NCBI GenBank assembly: GCA_006503475.1
Contig: RSEH01000180.1
Location: forward strand, 1 to 64,000
DNA length: 64,000 bases
Source: Stentor roeselii
Taxonomy: Eukaryota; Ciliophora; Heterotrichea; Heterotrichida; Stentoridae
Reading direction: 5' to 3'
Position 1 is the first letter of the stretch. Every line of letters begins with the position of its first letter. Shown piece by piece: positions 57,313-64,000 of this stretch. The notes below the pieces were generated by a model that saw only the letters and a list, made by a program, of their open reading frames with translations, was not told where the DNA came from and did no database searches. Made by a program: the position numbers and the translations under genes.

Positions 57313-58347
57313 ATGCAAAATAACCCAATCGTCAAAAACAAGAGATCTCCTAATTTCTCAAGGTGGATGCTTGGGATTATTAGTGCCACTTCTTTTGTGA
57401 TTGGACCGATCATTGTAGGCCTGGGATATGAGGCCAGTTCTTTCGGAATGGACGTGATCATCGCGGATAGGGCTCTGATGGGCATGGGAGTGATCATGTG
57501 CATTTTAAGTGTCGTTTCCTTGATAGGAACTATTCAGTCCAATACGAAGTTGCTGTTGTTTTCTTTTTATAGTCTTATTGTTCTTGTTATCTTCATCTCA
57601 GTCTTTTCGACTGGGACTTGGTTCATGTTGGAAGACATTCAGGATTATATTGATAGAAACTGGGATAGTATTCGGGAAATTGTACCTGAGTATAGCATGG
57701 TCGGGTTTAAGATACATGTCGAATCTGAAATACAGTCTTTGGTTAGCTTTTCTTTTACTAGCATCTTTTTGAATATCTTGGCAATTGGAACTATTGCTAT
57801 ACTTAAAAGTAAAAATGTTAAAAGAACTTTACTGCCTGTTACTTCTTTGATTTTATCGGTGTTGGGAAGTGCTTTAGTTGCTGTTAGTATTTATTCGAGG
57901 AGGCATTCGAATTATACACAGTTACCTTTGTGGAGTAATTATGTGTTTGTTATGATTGGGTTTATTGTTACAGCTCTAGGAGTATTCGGTTATTACTCAG
58001 TACTCCACTCCCTCCGAACAAACATAAAAATCTACGCAGTAATCCTAGGTCTAGCTTCAGTATTTCTGGTAGTTTCAGGAATCGGTTTTATAATTCTCTC
58101 CTCCTTAGTATCAAAGCACATCTCTGAAAACTGGGAGCAGATAAACTCCGACCTAATGCAAGCCGGTTACGAAGTAGACATAAACGAGTTGATCCAAATA
58201 ATCAACATAAACTTCAAATTCGCAGGTCTTTTCGGAGTAGTCAATTTCGTTTTCTGTCTTTTATCATTTGTAGGTTCAATTCTTTACATCAACCTTCTAA
58301 ACAAGCAAGAAAACAAACTGATTCCAGTGGGTTATCGTTTAAAGTAA
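57313..58347 (+). CDS. Eight-transmembrane protein, two tetraspanin-like halves
   Basis: About 344 residues with eight predicted helices in two sets of four: near 18-40, 53-75, 80-102, 155-178, then 187-207, 218-242, 252-278 and 308-335. In each half a longer loop of 30-50 residues lies between helices 3 and 4, with Ile/Asp/Asn-rich text (W-D-S-I-R-E-I in one, W-E-Q-I-N-S-D in the other, both after an N-W). This suggests an internal duplication of a tetraspanin-like unit. It starts 2 nt after the K+ channel stop; the stop TAA lies within TATAAAT before the ATG. No CCG motif was seen. Confidence 0.78.
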   Translation: MQNNPIVKNKRSPNFSRWMLGIISATSFVIGPIIVGLGYEASSFGMDVIIADRALMGMGVIMCILSVVSLIGTIQSNTKLLLFSFYSLIVLVIFISVFSTGTWFMLEDIQDYIDRNWDSIREIVPEYSMVGFKIHVESEIQSLVSFSFTSIFLNILAIGTIAILKSKNVKRTLLPVTSLILSVLGSALVAVSIYSRRHSNYTQLPLWSNYVFVMIGFIVTALGVFGYYSVLHSLRTNIKIYAVILGLASVFLVVSGIGFIILSSLVSKHISENWEQINSDLMQAGYEVDINELIQIININFKFAGLFGVVNFVFCLLSFVGSILYINLLNKQENKLIPVGYRLK

Positions 58348-58356
58348 CTTAATAAA

Positions 58357-59052
58357 ATTAACTACGATAGGACCGAATCACCTCAACTAGAGTCGCCTTC
58401 TCCCAGTCTTCCAGACTTAAACAAGTCCTCATCAGAGCTCTTATCTCCTTCTTTCCAAATAACTCCTGAAGTCCTTCATTTCCTTCAAAATCTAAAATCC
58501 AAAGAAGCTGAAATGATGCAAAAACCTTTCCCAAAAATCTCTATTTCAGCTGAAGAAGGCAGAAAAATGCTAGACCAGGTCTTAAACCAATCAAAAAATT
58601 CCCCATTTCGTAAAATCAACGATTTCCACCTCTTTCTCCCCAGTCCCCAAGAGGATCTTAAAGAAAACAAGAAGAAACTGGTGAGTGAAATTTACAAACA
58701 AACTCTAGAAATCCAAAAACTTCGAAGCGACAACAAAATCCTCGCATTTGAACTCGAGTCAGTTCAAAACGAGCTGAAAGTCCAGAAATTTAAAAATTCT
58801 ATTCACGGTCGAAGTGAGTTGATATCACGTAAAAGTCAACTTGACAACCTTTTAAGAACTAAATCTCGAGAACTACAAAGAAAGAAGATCCTCGCCCTTG
58901 AACTTCAAAAAGAACTGAAGCTTCTTCGTGAGTCGCATGGATTTTTGACGAGTTATCTTTACGAGATTCGCAAGATTTATGGAAACCTGGACTTAAAAAA
59001 GCATGACGTTCAAAGTGCCCCTGCGACTCGACGTAACAGAAGCCAGGACTGA
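58357..59052 (+). CDS. Coiled-coil protein; start codon uncertain
   Basis: The frame from the first ATG (58513) gives 179 residues, mostly coiled coil (about 45-155). The same frame is open and coding-like for 52 more codons upstream, back to 58357, with Ser/Pro-rich sequence (E-S-P-Q-L-E-S-P-S-L-P-D-L), but there is no ATG in that stretch. At 58357 an ATT lies in the context CTTAATAAA-ATT, exactly where an ATG would be expected. I give the longer span; start at 58513 is the cautious choice. Function is unknown. Confidence 0.55.
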   Translation: MNYDRTESPQLESPSPSLPDLNKSSSELLSPSFQITPEVLHFLQNLKSKEAEMMQKPFPKISISAEEGRKMLDQVLNQSKNSPFRKINDFHLFLPSPQEDLKENKKKLVSEIYKQTLEIQKLRSDNKILAFELESVQNELKVQKFKNSIHGRSELISRKSQLDNLLRTKSRELQRKKILALELQKELKLLRESHGFLTSYLYEIRKIYGNLDLKKHDVQSAPATRRNRSQD

Positions 59053-59084
59053 TTTAAATATCAATAAATACCTTGTCGAATAAA

Positions 59085-61061
59085 ATGGAAGCTTTCTCGA
59101 GAAGACTTCTTCTTCTGTCCAACCATCTTGAAAGTGGTCCAAAGGTGAATAAAGACCTGATTTTCAGTCTTTACTTCGCCTCAGCTGCTGAAGACGTGAA
59201 AAAACTCAGGGCAAAGGCAGAGGCCAGTGATTTTTTCAGTCATTCCGCTGAACTCCACGCAGACTACGACCTGGTCCGTGGAAGGACCTTGAGTCGCATT
59301 AATTTGTTATACGACAAACAAAGCAGGACCTTAGAAGACGATTTGAAGTTTCCCTTGAATAAGTTATCGATGATGTATGTTTTCTCCGAATATGATAAAG
59401 CTACCACCACGCGCATTCTTGTTCATAACATTTTGTTTATCGACTCTTTGCAGTTCTTGGGCAGTCAAAAGCATCTTCCTGCAATCAGACGAGCTTATTC
59501 ATTGGACGACTACGGATGCTTCGCCATGACGGAACTTGGACACGGGTCTAATGTTCTCGCTTTGGAAACAACTGCGACTTATGTTCATTCTGATAGACAG
59601 TTTGAAATCAACTCACCTACTCCCACCAGTGCCAAATGGTGGATTGGAGCTGCTGGAAAAACTGCCAATGTCGCCGTCTTGTTTGCACAGATGGTTGTTC
59701 GTGGAGAAAATAAAGGAGTGCATGCTTTTTATATACACATTAGAGATAGCAATCATCTTACTTTACCTGGAGTCACTGTTGGGGACTGTGGACCTAAGAT
59801 TGCTTTAAATGGAATTGATAATGGATTTTTGATTTTTCACAAGTATCGGGTTGGCTATGAATCGTTGTTGGATAGGTTTAGTGAAATCACTTTGGATGGG
59901 AAGTTTAGGTCTTCTATAAAAAATCCGGAAAAACGATTTGCGACGATGCTGGCCGGGCTTATCAGAGGCAGACTTTCTGTTGTCAGTAGTGCTGAGATTA
60001 GCTTAAGGACTAGCCTTACTATTACTTACAGGTTTTTAACGGGAACTCATGTCGAAAGAGAGGAATTTAAAGGGAGATTGATTGATTTACAGGATAATTA
60101 CTTGAAAGTTACACAAATTTTGTCTTGTATGTTAGCCATTCGCAGTGGACTCTTATTTTTACTTCATATTTATTGTAAAAATTTGAAAATATTTAGTGAA
60201 AATCCTGATGGGGAAGAACTTTCAGAGTTTCATATGATGATCAGTACTTTAAAACCTGCTGCTTCTTGGATTTCTGCACAGGCTCATGAAGAAATGCAAG
60301 ATATTTGTGGAATTTTTGGAAATTATCTGCAAGCCTCAATAAGTCGAATCAAATCCAACCAAGACATAAACGTCACCTGGGAAGGAGACAATTCAGTCCT
60401 AATCCAACAAGTCGGCAAATACATTTTCAAGCAGCTGAAAAACACATTCAAAGGAATCTCAATCAAGTCACTTCTCCTTTCCGAAGCCCTGATGTCTCAT
60501 TCAAATTTCGAAGCCTTTTCATTAAAACACATAAAAACATTCGAAATTCCAGACCTCTTCAACTGCCTAAAATTCCGATTTAACTATTTTGTATTCAAAA
60601 GCCTGGAAAAACTTCAAGAAAACGCTGGAAACTCCGAGTCAATCACAGAAGCATGGAACAAAACTCAAGTATTTCATATTCAAGAACTAGGTAAATCCTT
60701 CGGAGACTATCTTTTAATGAAAACCTTTCAAGACTTCTGCCTTGATTTCAAAGGAAAATGCAAGGAAACTTTTGAAGTTCTTTTGAAATATCTGCAAGTT
60801 TTCATTATTTCAAGAATAGTTCAAGGTAGCCTTGAGTTGCTTTTAAGTTGTTTGACAACTGCCCAGGTCTCTTCACTGAGAGAAAAACTGTTAAGGCTCT
60901 GTTTTGAGTTAAAAGAAGTAGGAATGGACGTTATAAATGCTTTAGCTCCTCCGGATAAGCTTCTCTTTTCTGATATTGGAGAGTCTTCAGGGAACATCTT
61001 TGATCGGGTCTTTGAAAGGACGGCTAGTTTGCCTGAGAACAGTCATTTAAAGCTAGTCTAA
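59085..61061 (+). CDS. Peroxisomal-type acyl-CoA oxidase
   Basis: The 658-residue product fits the ACOX family (about 660). Key blocks are F-A-M-T-E-L-G-H-G-S-N-V near 150 (FAD-binding), T-P-T-x-x-A-K-W-W-I-G near 185, G-V-H-A-F-Y-I near 220 and L-N-G-I-D-N-G near 250. The catalytic glutamate region lies in W-E-G-D-N-S-V-L-I-Q-Q near 435. These enzymes catalyse the first step of peroxisomal beta-oxidation and make H2O2. The C-terminus ends L-K-L-V, not a standard PTS1, so import signal and organelle are uncertain. The start at 59085 follows GAATAAA. Confidence 0.93.
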   Translation: MEAFSRRLLLLSNHLESGPKVNKDLIFSLYFASAAEDVKKLRAKAEASDFFSHSAELHADYDLVRGRTLSRINLLYDKQSRTLEDDLKFPLNKLSMMYVFSEYDKATTTRILVHNILFIDSLQFLGSQKHLPAIRRAYSLDDYGCFAMTELGHGSNVLALETTATYVHSDRQFEINSPTPTSAKWWIGAAGKTANVAVLFAQMVVRGENKGVHAFYIHIRDSNHLTLPGVTVGDCGPKIALNGIDNGFLIFHKYRVGYESLLDRFSEITLDGKFRSSIKNPEKRFATMLAGLIRGRLSVVSSAEISLRTSLTITYRFLTGTHVEREEFKGRLIDLQDNYLKVTQILSCMLAIRSGLLFLLHIYCKNLKIFSENPDGEELSEFHMMISTLKPAASWISAQAHEEMQDICGIFGNYLQASISRIKSNQDINVTWEGDNSVLIQQVGKYIFKQLKNTFKGISIKSLLLSEALMSHSNFEAFSLKHIKTFEIPDLFNCLKFRFNYFVFKSLEKLQENAGNSESITEAWNKTQVFHIQELGKSFGDYLLMKTFQDFCLDFKGKCKETFEVLLKYLQVFIISRIVQGSLELLLSCLTTAQVSSLREKLLRLCFELKEVGMDVINALAPPDKLLFSDIGESSGNIFDRVFERTASLPENSHLKLV

Positions 61062-61090
61062 TAGAAGGCTTTCATTAATTTATATTCATG

Positions 61091-62989
61091 TTATTCATTC
61101 AGGTCCCATTTTTTGTAGTAACTCAGGTTGGACACGTATTGATATGGCTTCTTACGGTAGGCCGGCGTCATGTTACGCACTTTCACACCCAGGCGCTCGT
61201 TTGAACCACCTTTTGTGTTGCCTAACATGCTTTGAATTAATATTGGCAAGTCTGAATATTTTACTTTTTCTTTTGCTGTACGGATTTGGAACTCGCTGCC
61301 TCGCATTACCTTGACAGCTGGCTTTTCTCGTTGGGCTGAGTTGAACTCCAGGAATGAGGGAAGTTGTGATGGCTGGGTTGATGAGTCTTCAAGTTTTATA
61401 CCTGGAAAGATAGTCTGATCAACAATACTCGGTTTTTTCGACGTCTTCTGTGACAGTCTTTCAAACACACTTCGCGATTTCACATTTTTCTCCCCCTGAG
61501 GATTGCAAGTCTTACTTTGCCTAACACTAAAAACCTGTTTATTCTCCACTTTCACCGGAATCTGTTTAGTTTCACTTTTACTTTCACTCCCTTTTTTATT
61601 TTTATTCCCTCCAGTCCATTCCTTCCAAAGTTCAGCAGCAGATTCAATAAACTTTGCATATTTCTGCAAATTTCCCTCATGATAAATTTTGATAAAGTCT
61701 CCTAAATGTTTATCTTCCCACTGATCCCTTTTAATCTGAGCCTTAGCGATTTCTTCCGCTTTTTTATCTTTATTTTTCGTGAAAGTTTTCGATACAGACC
61801 TTTCAATAATTTCCCTTTTTTGCTTATTTGCGAAGTTTTGCCTGTTCTCAGGTCTGATATTAAGTAATTTGAAAGACTGTGAAATAAGATCAAATTTTAC
61901 TTTCAAGTCCAAAGGCGAGTCAGTAGTAAACGAAGGAGAATGATTAACTTCAAGTAGCCAAGGTTTAAGTTTATAATCCAAAATAACATCAAATCCCAGT
62001 AGTTCAAAGCACATTCCATTAAACGGGTCATCAGGTTGACAAGCTTTATAAGTATGTGCCAGTGAAGGTTGAACCGCGCAGAGAGTTTTAATAATCAAGT
62101 CCTTAATTTTTTCCCAAAGTTTTTCAGTATCATGTCCTAAATCAGCCAAATATTTAAAAGTCGAGGTCAATGACCGTTTATGTCCCACGTCATCTTGTGA
62201 AGGGTCTTCATTAAACACGAAATTATCAGAGTTCTTGTTGATCGCGTAGTTCGTAAGGTGCATGCATTGCTTGCTCAGGTTCTGGTTCGTCGGCTTCACA
62301 TAAGCCTCAGTGGCGAACCTTGCAAGGCCTTCTTTAAACAAGTAAATCCGCAGCGGGTCGCACCCTGCCAACAAGACGTAAATTCTCAGGTCGAACTTCA
62401 AGTTGTCAATCAAAAAAGGCCTGCGGAGGTACTCTTGGACCACGTAACGATCGTCAAGGCTGAAGTCGTCAATTCTCTTAGTTAAAAAAATACCTCGGCC
62501 TTGACAACTCGCTTCTGGCTTGACTATGAAAACTTTCTTTTTCTTTGAATTTGACTGCATCACAAGGTCTGAGTATTCTGCTGGGATCAGCCAGGTCTTG
62601 GGAAAAAAGGCGAAGTCCTTTGGGAAGACTTTTCGAAGACGGTTCAGGTTCTTGGCAAGGTAGTTTTTTCTTGCTAAAGCGTACATACCTGGAAAGTGGT
62701 TGATTTTTTGGTAAAGTTTCATTTTTGAGAGCTTTTCTGGCTGGACTGCAGCGTCTGTCCAGAAAACGTCCCAGTTTTCATCGTCTTCTTTTTTTGATAT
62801 CTTCCATTTGTAGTGCTTTGCTGCCTTTCGGACTACGGAGTACTTGGTTAATGAAGTGTTTAAAAGGATTTTTCTTTGGGACTTTTTGAACTTGCTTGGA
62901 CTTTGACCCTCGAAGGAATTTTCTTCGCTTTGGTCTTGATCGTTCGTTGGTGAGTCGCATTCTTCGTTTATTAATTGGTCTTCGTCCAT
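61091..62989 (-). CDS. Tubulin tyrosine ligase-like enzyme (TTLL, glutamylase type)
   Basis: The 632-residue product has the TTL core at about 75-400: F-I-V-K-P-E-A-S-C-Q-G-R-G-I-F-L, Q-E-Y-L, F-D-L-R-I-Y-V-L, H-L-T-N-Y-A-I-N-K, C-F-E-L-L-G-F-D-V-I-L-D and L-L-E-V-N-H-S-P-S-F, which together bind ATP and metal. The K-F-D-L-R and N-K motifs fit TTLL glutamylases (TTLL4/5/6/7/13) rather than tyrosine ligase itself. A basic C-terminal extension of about 200 residues may bind microtubules. Polyglutamylation of axonemal tubulin is the expected role. Confidence 0.93.
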   Translation of the reverse strand: MDEDQLINEECDSPTNDQDQSEENSFEGQSPSKFKKSQRKILLNTSLTKYSVVRKAAKHYKWKISKKEDDENWDVFWTDAAVQPEKLSKMKLYQKINHFPGMYALARKNYLAKNLNRLRKVFPKDFAFFPKTWLIPAEYSDLVMQSNSKKKKVFIVKPEASCQGRGIFLTKRIDDFSLDDRYVVQEYLRRPFLIDNLKFDLRIYVLLAGCDPLRIYLFKEGLARFATEAYVKPTNQNLSKQCMHLTNYAINKNSDNFVFNEDPSQDDVGHKRSLTSTFKYLADLGHDTEKLWEKIKDLIIKTLCAVQPSLAHTYKACQPDDPFNGMCFELLGFDVILDYKLKPWLLEVNHSPSFTTDSPLDLKVKFDLISQSFKLLNIRPENRQNFANKQKREIIERSVSKTFTKNKDKKAEEIAKAQIKRDQWEDKHLGDFIKIYHEGNLQKYAKFIESAAELWKEWTGGNKNKKGSESKSETKQIPVKVENKQVFSVRQSKTCNPQGEKNVKSRSVFERLSQKTSKKPSIVDQTIFPGIKLEDSSTQPSQLPSFLEFNSAQREKPAVKVMRGSEFQIRTAKEKVKYSDLPILIQSMLGNTKGGSNERLGVKVRNMTPAYRKKPYQYVSNLSYYKKWDLNE

Positions 62990-63360
62990 CTAACAATTAT
63001 TTGGGATTCGGTTATTATTGTTTTTTAGATGGAGAATCGGAATAGGATGGAAGGGAATTTGGAAAGGGTTTTTTGGTTTAGGATTTATTATTAATATTTG
63101 TTTAAGGAGATGTTTTTCATGTTGAGTGCATTTCTGTGTTTTTTGGGGATTTTTTGTTTTTTGGAGCGATTTTGAAGGTTTTGATCTTGGAGGAGGTTTA
63201 TTAGTGTTTTTGGAGATTAGTTATGAGGATTTAATTTGATAATAATTTGATAAGGTATGAAAATGATTGATATTTTTTTATGGTGGGTAGAAATGGATTT
63301 TCAAAGAAATTTGTTGGATATCTTAACTTTTAATCATTCTCGAATAAAAAAATTCTTAAC
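62990..63360. other. Intergenic region, no gene seen
   Basis: G/T-rich on the plus strand between two leftward genes. No repeat or RNA gene was recognised. Confidence 0.5.
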
Positions 63361-64000
63361 CTAAACAGCTCTAGCTTCAATAACAACCTGAAACAAAGCA
63401 GGTCTAATTTCAACAATCCCAAACCCAGCCTTCTCTAAAATTCTTTCAAACTCCTTAATCCCCCTATCCTTTCCACTTAAACACATAAGTAAAATATGAT
63501 CCAAAGCGAGTATCCCCTGATAATTTTTCGAATTTTCATCAATAAGTCTTTCAACAACGAACATCTTATCCCCATTCTTCAAAACTTTTCTGCAATTACT
63601 CAAAATCTTGACACAATCCTGATCATTCCAGTCATGTAAAATATTTTTCATAACAATACAATCAAACCCATCAGGTACATAATCAAAAAAATCTCCTTCA
63701 AAGAACAAGACCCGTTGATTCATTCCTTGTTTTTCAATATTTTCCTTCGCCGCATTGCAAATATCATGTCGATCAAACACAGCAAAATTAGCATTGATGT
63801 ATTTTTTCGCTAACCCAATGGCTAAATTTCCAGTAGCTCCTCCGACATCTAACATTTTCGCATTTTCTTCAATTTTTATCCCTTCAATGACTTCAGCAGA
63901 ATTAGAGATCACCAAATAAGACATGCAATTCTGGAAATTTGAAAAAACTTCTGGAAGATCAGATAATTCCTCGAAGAACTTTCGACGGTTCAAGGTTTCC
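63361..64000 (-). CDS. O-methyltransferase (COMT/ASMT type), 5' end outside window
   Basis: The frame is open to the right edge, so the N-terminus is missing. The visible 212 or so residues hold the AdoMet-binding D-V-G-G-A-T-G-N-L-A, F-D-R-H, G-D-F-F-D and the H-D-W-N-D-x-D catalytic-region block typical of plant COMT and animal ASMT enzymes, then C-R-K-V-L and the C-terminal E-A-R-A-V. The missing part should carry the dimerisation domain. The substrate (a phenol, indole or other small molecule) cannot be told. Confidence 0.88.
   Translation of the reverse strand, partial: ETLNRRKFFEELSDLPEVFSNFQNCMSYLVISNSAEVIEGIKIEENAKMLDVGGATGNLAIGLAKKYINANFAVFDRHDICNAAKENIEKQGMNQRVLFFEGDFFDYVPDGFDCIVMKNILHDWNDQDCVKILSNCRKVLKNGDKMFVVERLIDENSKNYQGILALDHILLMCLSGKDRGIKEFERILEKAGFGIVEIRPALFQVVIEARAV

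Noticed and set aside
1-64000. Reassigned genetic code, as in other ciliates
   Set aside because: No family-conserved block is crossed by TAA, TAG or TGA once mini-introns are removed, and all three end genes.

Overview
The window reads as macronuclear DNA of a heterotrich ciliate, most likely Stentor coeruleus or a close relative. Three things seen in the sequence point there. First, the DNA is AT-rich and very gene-dense. Second, TAA, TAG and TGA all act only as stops (TGA ends the UFSP2-like gene at 26710 and the coiled-coil gene at 59052), which excludes the reassigned codes of most ciliates and the TGA=Trp code of Blepharisma. Third, many genes carry introns of exactly 15 nt. I rebuilt eleven 15-nt introns plus one 16-nt intron, in nine genes. 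All eleven 15-nt introns begin GT, end AG and have A at position 10. Stentor is known for 15-16 nt introns; assigning the species is inference.

I count 44 protein genes, two of them cut by the window edges. From 1 to about 31.8 kb the genes are tightly packed: coiled-coil proteins, a UBA-UAS-UBX protein, PP2C, a B-box/kinase/kelch protein, a SET methyltransferase, a nucleotide-sugar transporter, a CHCHD protein, a class 2 DYRK kinase, a COG1-like subunit, an MFS carrier, ARPC2, a zinc-finger/AT-hook protein, two copies of a four-TM family, a WD40-TRP channel fusion, UFSP2, and a series of cytoskeletal-looking coiled-coil proteins. Spacing is extreme: start codons 4 nt apart (8756/8761), stop codons overlapping (14865-14868) or 1 nt apart (26710/26712), and a stop followed by a start after 2 nt (57310/57313).

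From about 31.8 to 46.2 kb the style changes. Intergenic DNA is long and very AT-rich, there is a roughly 30-bp minisatellite, and the genes are local duplicates: three zf-PARP-like/F-box proteins, two B-box/WD40 proteins, and a third four-TM paralog. Two of the F-box genes sit head-to-head with a WD40 gene, so a divergent two-gene module appears to have been duplicated. This is the best candidate for an undescribed system.

From 46.7 kb to the end the compact layout returns: EXO1, a METTL25-like methyltransferase, a myristoylated EF-hand/PH/CAMK kinase with three introns, ribosomal protein eL20, an ODF3/SHIPPO-repeat protein, a CNBD potassium channel, an eight-TM double tetraspanin-like protein, an acyl-CoA oxidase, a TTLL ligase and an O-methyltransferase. 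Many genes fit a ciliated, highly excitable cell (axonemal proteins, tubulin modification, channels, kinases), but neighbours do not form obvious pathways. I saw no rRNA, tRNA, telomere, transposon or CRISPR array.
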